The notes under the pieces are model-generated. The model saw only the letters and a list, made by a program, of their open reading frames with translations. It was not told where the DNA came from and ran no database searches. A stretch of DNA of 64,000 bases from Trichomonas vaginalis G3 (taxonomy: Eukaryota; Parabasalia; Trichomonadida; Trichomonadidae), in contig NC_067208.1 in assembly GCF_026262505.1 (NCBI RefSeq), positions 12,533,962-12,597,961 of the forward strand. Reading direction: 5' to 3'. Below, one piece after another: positions 52,188 through 63,174 of the stretch; the first letter of the stretch is position 1, and each line of letters starts with the position of its first letter. Both the position numbers and the translations under genes were made by a program.

Positions 52188-53423
52188 TTACTCAGAAAAA
52201 ATTTTCTTTGTATATACACCATTCTGAACATCTAAAAGACTTTTGACATTTGCCAAGAATGTTCGTTTAGACGCTGGCATATAACCATACTCTTGACAAT
52301 ATTGTTTATACGAATCGTACAATGACCTTTCATCTAATGACACAAAGTCAGTTTCATCTACGAACAGTTCATAAACACTCTTGTTTGCTTCTAACAATGT
52401 TTGTCTCTCTTCGGTATGTGGAATTTGTCTTGGATTGAACTTAGAAATATCTAATGTCATGAAATATGAGAACAAGTGGTTGTAAAAGTCAGATGTCAAA
52501 CATTCTGACAAAGCGTCAAAATATTCAGTATCTTGCATATGAGCTTCTGACGTTCTGACAACTACATATCTTCTGTCAGAACTTTCTAACTGCATCGGAA
52601 CAGCATTGTTTGAAACCATAATGAAGTTTGCAACATTTTCACAAACTCTTTGGTCTTTATACTTTCTTTCAACAACTCCAACTTTGTCTGTTATAAGACT
52701 CTTCAAAGCATCTGAGTTCAAAACTTTTGTTGTATCTATACTTTGAAGTTCATTGCAAACTATAAGTTTCATATTCTCTATTGAGGAGTTAAACTTGCCA
52801 CAGATGTTTTCTAAGTTTGTCATATTCGGATTCGAATAACCTTCTAACAGTTTGCACAAAATATCTGTAAAGAAAGTATTCTTACCAGTTCCTTGTTTTC
52901 CAATTATAATGAGAGCAGTTTCATTTTTAGCACTTGGATGTTGTAAGATATTTGCAAACCAACATAAGATATACTCATAAACCTTTTCGTTTCCATTGCA
53001 TATAATTTCTTTGACATGGTCTAACCAAGCTTCTATAATACTGTGTTTCCATTCTACTTGTTCGTATTTATATCCAGTGAAGATAGAATAGAAGTTTGGA
53101 GAAGGTGTATAGAACTTTATACCTCGAACTGAAAAATCTTCTAACTTTGACAATAAGATATCCCAAGCATCTAACATCTTCATGCCAACTTGTACAACTT
53201 TTATTTTCTTAAGTTTCTGTCTACATTCTTGTTCAGACACTATTGTTGCTCTTGGTTTGTTAAAGACAACATCCCATTCTTTCATGACATAACATTCTGG
53301 GGCAGAGTCAACATAAATGACTAAACGTTTCAAATTCTCGACTGCTTTGTTATAGTCTCTAAATGGACACATATTTCTGAATGCTTGGAAGTCATAAAAA
53401 TCTGAAACATCTATTCTGTACAT
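52188..53423 (-). CDS. Superfamily 3 helicase, later copy
   Basis: Intact 411-aa copy with the majority Val-Pro residues at 275-276. Confidence 0.9.
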   Translation of the reverse strand: MYRIDVSDFYDFQAFRNMCPFRDYNKAVENLKRLVIYVDSAPECYVMKEWDVVFNKPRATIVSEQECRQKLKKIKVVQVGMKMLDAWDILLSKLEDFSVRGIKFYTPSPNFYSIFTGYKYEQVEWKHSIIEAWLDHVKEIICNGNEKVYEYILCWFANILQHPSAKNETALIIIGKQGTGKNTFFTDILCKLLEGYSNPNMTNLENICGKFNSSIENMKLIVCNELQSIDTTKVLNSDALKSLITDKVGVVERKYKDQRVCENVANFIMVSNNAVPMQLESSDRRYVVVRTSEAHMQDTEYFDALSECLTSDFYNHLFSYFMTLDISKFNPRQIPHTEERQTLLEANKSVYELFVDETDFVSLDERSLYDSYKQYCQEYGYMPASKRTFLANVKSLLDVQNGVYTKKIFSE

Positions 53424-53454
53424 TTTTATAAAAATAAAAAAAAATATTATTTTT

Positions 53455-54252
53455 TTATTCTTGACTTTGTTGTTCCATTTGTTGCATTTGTTGTTCTTGA
53501 GCTATTTGTTGTTGAAGTTGTTCTTGTAATACAATACTTTCACCAGTTGCATCTTCCAATTCGAAACTTTCTGCCGTCATTGACAAATACATAGGACATA
53601 AAAGTTTTACAGGAACAAAGTTTGCGTCAACTAATGTCAACGTTATACTTGCCAAAGTGTTTGAGTTCACTAAGGTTGAAAATTCTGCATTCGAATGAAC
53701 AATAGGCAAACCAGCAGAGAAAGTATTGTTTATACGCATAAGTATCTTTTGGTCATAATAGTTTCTGTCGACATTCGAATAACACTTTGAACCTAAGTTT
53801 GAAACAATATATAAGATTGGTGTGCTTAATGTCAATGGAATAGACATTCCTTGTATGACACCTTTTCCTGTTATAGGAAACTGTTGGTAGTAAAAACCAG
53901 AAATAAGTTTTGTATTATAGCTCATATCGTTTATAGTAAACTCAGTCGGACATCCAAACATAATGAAACCTGCTCTAGTTGCAGCACATGTTACACCCGT
54001 ACTTAAAGTATTAAATAAGTCAACAAAACCTGTTGGTGGTATATCTGAGTAAGTATCTTCAAAGGAGTATTTTTTACCATTCACAACAATAAAGTCTTCT
54101 GGTGTCAAAAGAGCAAAACAGGCTTTAGTCGTCATTGTGTTTAAGGTTAGTTTACAATATCGTCCTTGAGGACTTTGTAAGTTTGTTGTTATAGAATTAT
54201 ATGACTCAGGGTTTTTAGTCGTAATAGTATAAACCATTATGTCTTCTGCCAT
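53455..54252 (-). CDS. Probable penton protein, later copy
   Basis: Intact 265-aa copy, same protein as 40009-40806. Confidence 0.65.
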   Translation of the reverse strand: MAEDIMVYTITTKNPESYNSITTNLQSPQGRYCKLTLNTMTTKACFALLTPEDFIVVNGKKYSFEDTYSDIPPTGFVDLFNTLSTGVTCAATRAGFIMFGCPTEFTINDMSYNTKLISGFYYQQFPITGKGVIQGMSIPLTLSTPILYIVSNLGSKCYSNVDRNYYDQKILMRINNTFSAGLPIVHSNAEFSTLVNSNTLASITLTLVDANFVPVKLLCPMYLSMTAESFELEDATGESIVLQEQLQQQIAQEQQMQQMEQQSQE

Positions 54253-54256
54253 TTAC

Positions 54257-54834
54257 TTAGCAAATAAACTTTAATGAAATGTTGTGGTCGTCAAATATTT
54301 TTATAACGTCTGGGAAACTATATTTTAAGTTCAACGTTTCACCTCCTTTCATAACGTATATCTTGTCAATGACATTATATGAAACACCACAGCAACCAAT
54401 GTCGGGTTCTATTTCTTTGATGTTTATATCGTCTGCCTCTGTCAAAAGTTTCAATAGTTCTTTCAAAACTTCATGAGGTGCAATGACATATGAGTTCACT
54501 TTTACAGGGTTGTGTTCGCCAAGTTTAACATTATACTTAAAGCTTGACAAATCTTCTCCTGAGTTTGAAGTTTGTCTTTCAGTTGTTGGTAGTCGTTTCG
54601 AATATCTGCAACAGAACTTAAGTCTCTGTTAACTTCAGGATATGTTGGTTCTTTTACAGGAACAATTGTTATACCATCTTCGTCTTCGTATGGTTTCCCC
54701 ACTTCAACATCTCTGTCTTTGACATTGACAATAACACTTTGACTGTTTGTTTGGGTTGGTGAATTTAACTTAACATCTGCCACCGCCATTAAACCTTTTG
54801 AAACACTTACGCTTCTATTTTTCGGAAATGACAT
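54257..54834 (-). pseudogene. 192-aa protein gene, one-base deletion
   Basis: One C is missing near 54520 (GTTCGCCAAG where other copies have GTTCGCCCAAG). The frame shifts after about 105 residues. Otherwise identical to 40811-41389. Confidence 0.7.
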
Positions 54835-54852
54835 TTTACTTAGAATAAAAAG

Positions 54853-55272
54853 ATGGACGTATTCGGATATCTTATTGAATTGAAGCAGAACAAAGTTTAT
54901 ACTCACAAACAATACAAATACATTGACAGAATAGTTCTTTACACAAACAATGGAAAATGTTATAGAATAGCAGTCTTTGCTGAACCTAAATATTTTCATA
55001 AAGCAAAGAAAGTTGGTATAACTGAAATGGTGAAAGTTCTTGAAGCAGACAAAAATATAACTTCAAAACTTACAGATATTACTAAAGGAAAGTTTATAAT
55101 ACAATATTATGTCAAAACTGGCGTACTGTCAATATTTGACGGAGAGAAGTCAGTTCAAGAACAACTTACTGACCTGCTGCCAAAATCTGCTCGATGGAAG
55201 CTGTCGTTATGCCAATCTGAGGAGCCCCAGCAGGTTTCATCGAACGAATCTTCAAAAGAGCATCTTCCGTGA
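54853..55272 (+). CDS. 139-aa protein, later copy
   Basis: Intact copy of 41408-41827. Confidence 0.6.
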   Translation: MDVFGYLIELKQNKVYTHKQYKYIDRIVLYTNNGKCYRIAVFAEPKYFHKAKKVGITEMVKVLEADKNITSKLTDITKGKFIIQYYVKTGVLSIFDGEKSVQEQLTDLLPKSARWKLSLCQSEEPQQVSSNESSKEHLP

Positions 55273-56776
55273 AAAGTGCTATTGGTTTTGTAAACTTCTT
55301 TGCTCTCAATTCATCTGGACCGTCTCTGTCACCAGTATATTGTATTTGAACTGTACCAACAGTTGAAATACTACCCATAAAGTCTTCTGAGTCAGCAAAT
55401 GGAATGCCAAGCCAAAAGTTTGAACGGTCTCCATTTGTATATTGAGTTTTTTGACCTCCTGTATGAGTCCATACTTTCACATATGGCATAATAGAACTTT
55501 GCATTTCAGGGTTAATAGTTGTTGTGAAGTTGTTGTTAAAGTTCATAGCATCTAATGTCAAGTTGTATGACCTCATATCCTCAACTGTAGAATATTCTTC
55601 TCTTGGATAATATTTGCCATCTATGTTTATATGATATTTAATACCAGGGTTGTAGAAACAAGAATAGTCATTTATAGTTCGTCTGAACAGTACAAACATA
55701 GTATCTGCATGTTTCATTGCAGTTGTTAAAGCAATATCTGTTCTTGCACCTGCGGCTCCTGGATTTTGGTTTCCAACTTCACCTGCAAAGTCTTTGACAG
55801 ATATTTGGTGTATAGGGAACATAAGTGGAACTGCAATATATTTGGCAGCTAAAGCATTTGAAATATCTGGGTCCAACATATAGACTGCAAGTCTGCTTTC
55901 TATTCTCTTGCATTCAAATTTTTCGCATGTGAACTTAACTGGGTCCCAAGCAGTTCCAGCAGCATTGAAATAATAGTTTACTTCATTGTTGAAGTTTGAG
56001 AAACCAAAGTCTAAGTCAACTTTGTCTTTGCAAAATTCGACGAATGACGTTTGATTTGTTCCCTTTACGTCTGTAATAGTGAATGGGTCTTGTGTTGGTG
56101 CAATGACTAAGTTATTTTTGCTTGGAGTAAGTTCGATAGAAATTTTTCCTGCCCAGTTTGGCAAGTATCTTAAAAACCTGAAGATGAGGAAAGATGACAA
56201 AGGAACTCTAAGTTTCAGTTTTACTTTAGTGGCAGCAGTTCCATCTGAACCAGAAAGGTTAACATAAACTCCTGGAACGTTAGGGTCAAGTCTTCTTATT
56301 TTCTCAATAGTTGCATACTGGTCTGTTTGTTCTCTAGCTTGTGGTTGTACTGAGTTTCTCAAAGCGAACCATTCATAGTTTGCCCATGTTACTGTTTGAA
56401 CTAAGTCAGAGTTAGAATATATCTTATATCCCATGAAAACTTCTGGAGCATATTGGTATCCGACATAGAAAATTCCATTGCAACCTTTCTTGTCAGACAA
56501 CTTGGAAGAAGGTTTTATTTCAATGTCTTGTTCCACGTATAAGAATGAGTTGTCAATAGAAATAATATGAAACCTGTCGCAAGCAATATCTACTGTTGTT
56601 GAAGAACCTTCTCCAAACTCACCTACGTTTCCATAAGAAACAGCAGTTGTATATTCGTAAGTTCCAGGAACTATTTCTGACCTTCTAATGGCATTATCGC
56701 ATTCGTTATACCATTCGGAAACATTTCCGTTCATGGCATCCAAAACTGTTGGCGTTATATTCTGAGCGGCGTACAT
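55166..56776 (-). CDS. Major capsid protein, later copy
   Basis: Intact 536-aa copy. It lies wholly inside the 2404-bp stretch that is repeated after the gap, so it may be the same physical gene as 57670-59280. Confidence 0.9.
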   Translation of the reverse strand: MYAAQNITPTVLDAMNGNVSEWYNECDNAIRRSEIVPGTYEYTTAVSYGNVGEFGEGSSTTVDIACDRFHIISIDNSFLYVEQDIEIKPSSKLSDKKGCNGIFYVGYQYAPEVFMGYKIYSNSDLVQTVTWANYEWFALRNSVQPQAREQTDQYATIEKIRRLDPNVPGVYVNLSGSDGTAATKVKLKLRVPLSSFLIFRFLRYLPNWAGKISIELTPSKNNLVIAPTQDPFTITDVKGTNQTSFVEFCKDKVDLDFGFSNFNNEVNYYFNAAGTAWDPVKFTCEKFECKRIESRLAVYMLDPDISNALAAKYIAVPLMFPIHQISVKDFAGEVGNQNPGAAGARTDIALTTAMKHADTMFVLFRRTINDYSCFYNPGIKYHINIDGKYYPREEYSTVEDMRSYNLTLDAMNFNNNFTTTINPEMQSSIMPYVKVWTHTGGQKTQYTNGDRSNFWLGIPFADSEDFMGSISTVGTVQIQYTGDRDGPDELRAKKFTKPIALFTEDALLKIRSMKPAGAPQIGITTASIEQILAAGQ

Positions 56777-56808
56777 TTCATATGGGTAAAAATATAGAAT
56801 AGTTGGAT

Positions 56809-56956
56809 TTATATGTCATAATAGAACCCACTCGGACCAAGCTTTACTTTCTTCCTGACTGAGTTTTTAACTGAATCTTTAACTCTTCTTTTTCCTTCAT
56901 TGCCACTACTTTCACTAGATGAAGTTACTTCTTCACTACTTTCACTTTGTTCTACT
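56809..56956 (-). CDS. 70-aa overlapping frame, cut by gap
   Basis: C-terminal ~48 codons of the frame described at 43364-43576; the upstream part is lost in the Ns. Confidence 0.35.
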
Positions 56957-57056
56957 NNNNNNNNNNNNNNNNNNNNNNNNNNNNNNNNNNNNNNNNNNNN
57001 NNNNNNNNNNNNNNNNNNNNNNNNNNNNNNNNNNNNNNNNNNNNNNNNNNNNNNNN
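56957..57056. other. Assembly gap of 100 Ns between overlapping contig ends
   Basis: Exactly 100 Ns. The last 2404 bases before it (54553-56956) match the first 2404 after it (57057-59460) in order and orientation. Confidence 0.97.
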
Positions 57057-57338
57057 CTTCTCCTGAGTTTGAAGTTTGTCTTTCAGTTGTTGGTAGTCGT
57101 TTCGAATATCTGCAACAGAACTTAAGTCTCTGTTAACTTCAGGATATGTTGGTTCTTTTACAGGAACAATTGTTATACCATCTTCGTCTTCGTATGGTTT
57201 CCCCACTTCAACATCTCTGTCTTTGACATTGACAATAACACTTTGACTGTTTGTTTGGGTTGGTGAATTTAACTTAACATCTGCCACCGCCATTAAACCT
57301 TTTGAAACACTTACGCTTCTATTTTTCGGAAATGACAT
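57057..57338 (-). CDS. 192-aa protein, N-terminal part (cut by gap)
   Basis: First ~94 residues from ATG 57338; identical to 40811-41389 as far as it goes. Confidence 0.65.
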
Positions 57339-57356
57339 TTTACTTAGAATAAAAAG

Positions 57357-57776
57357 ATGGACGTATTCGGATATCTTATTGAATTGAAGCAGAACAAAGT
57401 TTATACTCACAAACAATACAAATACATTGACAGAATAGTTCTTTACACAAACAATGGAAAATGTTATAGAATAGCAGTCTTTGCTGAACCTAAATATTTT
57501 CATAAAGCAAAGAAAGTTGGTATAACTGAAATGGTGAAAGTTCTTGAAGCAGACAAAAATATAACTTCAAAACTTACAGATATTACTAAAGGAAAGTTTA
57601 TAATACAATATTATGTCAAAACTGGCGTACTGTCAATATTTGACGGAGAGAAGTCAGTTCAAGAACAACTTACTGACCTGCTGCCAAAATCTGCTCGATG
57701 GAAGCTGTCGTTATGCCAATCTGAGGAGCCCCAGCAGGTTTCATCGAACGAATCTTCAAAAGAGCATCTTCCGTGA
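57357..57776 (+). CDS. 139-aa protein, last copy
   Basis: Intact copy of 41408-41827. Confidence 0.6.
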   Translation: MDVFGYLIELKQNKVYTHKQYKYIDRIVLYTNNGKCYRIAVFAEPKYFHKAKKVGITEMVKVLEADKNITSKLTDITKGKFIIQYYVKTGVLSIFDGEKSVQEQLTDLLPKSARWKLSLCQSEEPQQVSSNESSKEHLP

Positions 57777-59280
57777 AAAGTGCTATTGGTTTTGTAAACT
57801 TCTTTGCTCTCAATTCATCTGGACCGTCTCTGTCACCAGTATATTGTATTTGAACTGTACCAACAGTTGAAATACTACCCATAAAGTCTTCTGAGTCAGC
57901 AAATGGAATGCCAAGCCAAAAGTTTGAACGGTCTCCATTTGTATATTGAGTTTTTTGACCTCCTGTATGAGTCCATACTTTCACATATGGCATAATAGAA
58001 CTTTGCATTTCAGGGTTAATAGTTGTTGTGAAGTTGTTGTTAAAGTTCATAGCATCTAATGTCAAGTTGTATGACCTCATATCCTCAACTGTAGAATATT
58101 CTTCTCTTGGATAATATTTGCCATCTATGTTTATATGATATTTAATACCAGGGTTGTAGAAACAAGAATAGTCATTTATAGTTCGTCTGAACAGTACAAA
58201 CATAGTATCTGCATGTTTCATTGCAGTTGTTAAAGCAATATCTGTTCTTGCACCTGCGGCTCCTGGATTTTGGTTTCCAACTTCACCTGCAAAGTCTTTG
58301 ACAGATATTTGGTGTATAGGGAACATAAGTGGAACTGCAATATATTTGGCAGCTAAAGCATTTGAAATATCTGGGTCCAACATATAGACTGCAAGTCTGC
58401 TTTCTATTCTCTTGCATTCAAATTTTTCGCATGTGAACTTAACTGGGTCCCAAGCAGTTCCAGCAGCATTGAAATAATAGTTTACTTCATTGTTGAAGTT
58501 TGAGAAACCAAAGTCTAAGTCAACTTTGTCTTTGCAAAATTCGACGAATGACGTTTGATTTGTTCCCTTTACGTCTGTAATAGTGAATGGGTCTTGTGTT
58601 GGTGCAATGACTAAGTTATTTTTGCTTGGAGTAAGTTCGATAGAAATTTTTCCTGCCCAGTTTGGCAAGTATCTTAAAAACCTGAAGATGAGGAAAGATG
58701 ACAAAGGAACTCTAAGTTTCAGTTTTACTTTAGTGGCAGCAGTTCCATCTGAACCAGAAAGGTTAACATAAACTCCTGGAACGTTAGGGTCAAGTCTTCT
58801 TATTTTCTCAATAGTTGCATACTGGTCTGTTTGTTCTCTAGCTTGTGGTTGTACTGAGTTTCTCAAAGCGAACCATTCATAGTTTGCCCATGTTACTGTT
58901 TGAACTAAGTCAGAGTTAGAATATATCTTATATCCCATGAAAACTTCTGGAGCATATTGGTATCCGACATAGAAAATTCCATTGCAACCTTTCTTGTCAG
59001 ACAACTTGGAAGAAGGTTTTATTTCAATGTCTTGTTCCACGTATAAGAATGAGTTGTCAATAGAAATAATATGAAACCTGTCGCAAGCAATATCTACTGT
59101 TGTTGAAGAACCTTCTCCAAACTCACCTACGTTTCCATAAGAAACAGCAGTTGTATATTCGTAAGTTCCAGGAACTATTTCTGACCTTCTAATGGCATTA
59201 TCGCATTCGTTATACCATTCGGAAACATTTCCGTTCATGGCATCCAAAACTGTTGGCGTTATATTCTGAGCGGCGTACAT
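57670..59280 (-). CDS. Major capsid protein, last copy
   Basis: Intact 536-aa copy of 41721-43331. Confidence 0.92.
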   Translation of the reverse strand: MYAAQNITPTVLDAMNGNVSEWYNECDNAIRRSEIVPGTYEYTTAVSYGNVGEFGEGSSTTVDIACDRFHIISIDNSFLYVEQDIEIKPSSKLSDKKGCNGIFYVGYQYAPEVFMGYKIYSNSDLVQTVTWANYEWFALRNSVQPQAREQTDQYATIEKIRRLDPNVPGVYVNLSGSDGTAATKVKLKLRVPLSSFLIFRFLRYLPNWAGKISIELTPSKNNLVIAPTQDPFTITDVKGTNQTSFVEFCKDKVDLDFGFSNFNNEVNYYFNAAGTAWDPVKFTCEKFECKRIESRLAVYMLDPDISNALAAKYIAVPLMFPIHQISVKDFAGEVGNQNPGAAGARTDIALTTAMKHADTMFVLFRRTINDYSCFYNPGIKYHINIDGKYYPREEYSTVEDMRSYNLTLDAMNFNNNFTTTINPEMQSSIMPYVKVWTHTGGQKTQYTNGDRSNFWLGIPFADSEDFMGSISTVGTVQIQYTGDRDGPDELRAKKFTKPIALFTEDALLKIRSMKPAGAPQIGITTASIEQILAAGQ

Positions 59281-59312
59281 TTCATATGGGTAAAAATATA
59301 GAATAGTTGGAT

Positions 59313-59525
59313 TTATATGTCATAATAGAACCCACTCGGACCAAGCTTTACTTTCTTCCTGACTGAGTTTTTAACTGAATCTTTAACTCTTCTTTTTCCT
59401 TCATTGCCACTACTTTCACTAGATGAAGTTACTTCTTCACTACTTTCACTTTGTTCTACTCTTCTTCTTTGGTGTCGCTTTTGGTAACTTGCCCTCTGCT
59501 TCAAGTTGTAGCATCTTTGCCTCAT
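59313..59525 (-). CDS. 70-aa overlapping frame, last copy
   Basis: Same as 43364-43576, with ATG at 59525. Confidence 0.4.
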   Translation of the reverse strand: MRQRCYNLKQRASYQKRHQRRRVEQSESSEEVTSSSESSGNEGKRRVKDSVKNSVRKKVKLGPSGFYYDI

Positions 59526-62500
59526 GTTCACCTAGTATGTTGTAAATTTCCCATGTCCTTTTTGCCTTTGGGCTCTGGTCGCCCATCTCAGGTAACCTAT
59601 ATCCTAGAAAGATTTTGTCATAGTTTGTATTTGAGTCTTCGCTTATTGTTTGCATGACTCTTTCCTGAGTTTCCGGTTCAAGCTCTTCAAACAGAGCTTG
59701 TCCATATGGAATAAGCTCGTTTCCAAATATATGTTTTTGTAGCCATTCTGGTTTTCTTTCCATGTAACCAATAATATCTTTTGTGAATGGGAAAGCTTTT
59801 ACCCAACGTTTCAGTCTTGCGTCATTTATTTCTGTAGTTGGTTTTATTTTGTCATGGAACATGTTTTTCAATACTAACATTTCATTTGGTACTGTCCATT
59901 TGAGTTTTCTTAAATATTCATCCCTTCTCATTTCATTGTCTGCAAAGTAAGTTTTTATGACATTTTGCAAACTTTCGTTTGCAAGGTCATGTACAATAGG
60001 TTCTCTTCCTTCTCTCTCCCTAACTTTCTTTCTAAACTCTTCACCAAATATACCATCTCTATGGTTCTGTGTAGTTCTTTGAGATAAATGTTCTAGAACG
60101 TCAGGTGTTATATTTCCCTCAGCCATGTTCATTTCATACTGGTCCAAAATATCTGCATCTTTCATATCTTTCAATGGCATTAAAGCCGCGCTGAAAATAC
60201 CCTATATCTGGTTCACCATTCACTTCCATTGCGTCTACAACTTCTTGGAATTGAGGTTGTAAGTTTATGAACCACCTATCCGGATTAGCTTTATGACCCC
60301 ATTTCATTGTAGTTCCATAGTCTGCAGAAACAAAAGTAGGTTTGTTTCCATATTGGTTAGGTTCTGAATGAACTTTAAACAATGTTTCATTTCTATATGT
60401 TTTGTTGAAATTTAACCTTTTATTTTCACCGAGTTCAGCCAAAGATTGAACGTTATATGGTCGTAAGTAAAAAGGATTATTGTATTTGCGTACATTTTCT
60501 TTCAGTACTTCCATTCTATGCTGAATATTTTCATCTGATGTTGGAGTCTTTTGTATGTCGGTGAACATTTTTCGATATTCTTCTACTATGTCAGCCGAAT
60601 TTTTCTTAGACTCTTGGAAAGATTCCATATTCACCTCATACTCTTGTTGAGGGTCAAGATTTTTCGGCTGTTCCAAATCTTCATCTAGTTCTGTGAAGTT
60701 AGTTTCCAAAGGAGGGACTTGTTCGTTTCCTTCAGGCTCTTCTAGCTGTTGTTGCTGAACTATTTCTTCCATGTCTGGTTGTATCTGAACTTCTTCCTGT
60801 GGAGTTTCTTGTACCTCATCTGCTGGCATTTCATATATTCCGAGACCGTTTTTAACAAGTTCCCTATCTAAGTCATCCGGACTCATAAACCTTTCTTCTT
60901 TCGTTCCGTCTCTATTTTTTACGCGTTTCATGAAGAGAGTTGAATTATCATTTAGCTCTGACATCAAATATCTCGGAGTAAATTCATTCATGTCATTTGG
61001 ATGATATGCTATTAAATCATATCCCTTAGCGAGCTTGTATTTTCCAGGTTTGAGATTATATCCGATTTGATGCTCAACCATAAAGCTAAATAGGTTCGGG
61101 TCAGTATTTCCTTCCTTGAACTTTCTAATAGCTTCTTTATATCTGTCACTAAAGTCAAGAGTATCTGGGTAACCATAATCTTCCTTAAGCATTTTTAAGA
61201 ATTCTTGGTTTCCTTTTTCTCTACTTCTTTTATGTCCTTGCTCTGTTTGTGGTTGTTGTTGTGCAGGGTTTTGAACTGTTGGTTTGCTGTGCTGGTTGTG
61301 GAGGTGGTTGTTGTGCTGGTTTTGGTTGTGGTGCAGGTGCTGGATTTTGAACTGTTGGTTGTTGTGCAGGGTTTTGAACTGTTGGTTTTGGTTGTTGTTG
61401 TGGTGCTGGATTTTGAACTGTTGGTTGTTGTGTTGGTTTTGGTGCATGCCTGTGTCTGTGTCCATGTGACGATGTAAATGTTTTAGGTAGTCCTGGTGCA
61501 GGTGCTTCTCTTGGAGGGTTTGGTGGTATATAAGTTCCACCAGCTGGCACATATGTTCCATCTGCAGCATAATGTCCTACCTGACTTTTCGTTTTTAAGA
61601 AAGCATTTACTAGGTCTGTTTTGGTCTGTTGTAACTCTTTTTCTTGACTTTCCACAACAGTTGCTCTAACGGCGTCATAGGCACTTTGAACTGCCTGTCT
61701 CGTTGCTGCATCTGTTATTTTCGTCATATTTTGTGCTACTTCTCTTAACTCTTTGTCGAAACCTTCAGACTTCAGTTTCTTTCCAGATGAGAAGTCGTTC
61801 ACTAGTTTCACCTTACTATGAAGAGCTTCGAAGGCATTCTTAAAGTCAGCATTCATTAAAGCTTCATTTGAACTGTCTTCATCCGCTTGTATTTTTGTCC
61901 TTATTGACCCTATAAGTTGGGCTGCTTTAGCGTTGGCTTGGGCATCTAACCAGTCATTATTAGCTTTTATATATTCTGCGCTTTTCATTGCCTTTTGCAT
62001 GGCTGCGTCGTTATTTTTACTTTCTTGTGCTAAGTTTTCATACTGTACGGTTTGGTTTTGCAACTGTAAAAGTTTTTCTGCCTTTACATTTGCTTCAACT
62101 TCTTTTTTATACTCATCGCTATCCATATATGTCTTCATGGCTTTTTGTTTTATCTCTTCATCTTTCAGTACTTTATATTGAGTAGTATGGTTTTTCAAAT
62201 TTATAACATCTTGTTCCATTTTTGCTACTTCTGCTGCTTTTTCTGACACTTTTTTCGCATATTCCTCTGTACTTAGTTCTTTCAGTTGTTCTTCTTTCTT
62301 CTTTTTCTCTACGTTTAACTCATTTAGTTTCTTTGTCTGTCTGTCATATTCTAGTTTCTTTTCGTTTTCACTTATTTGTTTCTGTATGTCTATGTTTGAC
62401 TTTTTGACATCTGTTATTTGATTTTTGAGTGAACTCAAATTCATTTGACTTTGAGGGTTATAAGCTGTTCCGTCTGCAGCTCCACCATAGCCTGCCATTT

Positions 62501-62702
62501 TCGCTAAAAGTGCCGCTCTTAAACCTCCACTCTGTGCACCAATAACTCGGTTTAAAAGCATAGGGTTGCTTGACATTTGTTGCAACATAGTGGGGTCATT
62601 CATCATTTGTTGTTGCAACTGTTGTTGTGGTGTCAGTTTTACTATTGGATGTTTCAATGCTCCCTTCCTCTTACGTATATTCTTACGTAGCTTACGTGGC
62701 AT
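59446..62702 (-). pseudogene. Long structural/scaffold-like protein gene, two indels
   Basis: Complete by length, from ATG 62702 to the stop at 59446. One T is inserted near 61282 in the Pro/Gln repeat and two bases are missing at the hotspot 60200-60203. The two lesions split the frame into about 475, 345 and 244 codons. The shifted middle frame runs through the hotspot and on past it for about 15 codons. Confidence 0.8.
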
Positions 62703-62825
62703 TTTAAGTGAAGTTAAAAAGCGGTTTTTGACAGATGTTTATATGACACTTTTTGTTCAGCACAAAAAACTACTCGGTCAAAGTGTTGTCAGTTTTGTAA
62801 AATAACCGTCCTATCTCATTCTATA

Positions 62826-62978
62826 ATGGAGAAAAGGCTTCTCAAAGTATACTTCCTTGGAATGCCTGTAACTTTTCCTGTAGCGACGATAGACCCTTAC
62901 TTGTCCGGACAAAGTTATACTATTTTGAGTGCTCTACAAAAAAGTCAACGGCGACGACTCTCAAAAACCGTTGTGTAA
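62826..62978 (+). CDS. 50-aa miniprotein, last copy
   Basis: Intact and identical to 5416-5568. Confidence 0.5.
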   Translation: MEKRLLKVYFLGMPVTFPVATIDPYLSGQSYTILSALQKSQRRRLSKTVV

Positions 62979-63039
62979 AAAGTTTTACCGTTGGACAAAA
63001 AAGTATATATAGAAAACAAAAAACGTTTATAGTTCATTC

Positions 63040-63136
63040 AATATTTGAGATAAACCGTTTTTCTAACGGTAACTATTAAATAAAATAAAAAAATAGAGGG
63101 GGTTACCGTTGACGAAAACGGTTTATCTCAAATATT
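63040..63136. repeat. Control-region inverted repeat
   Basis: Same as 5630-5726. Confidence 0.85.
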
Positions 63137-63174
63137 TAAATATCTGTCTTTTTTGGTCAGTTCATTTTTATCTA

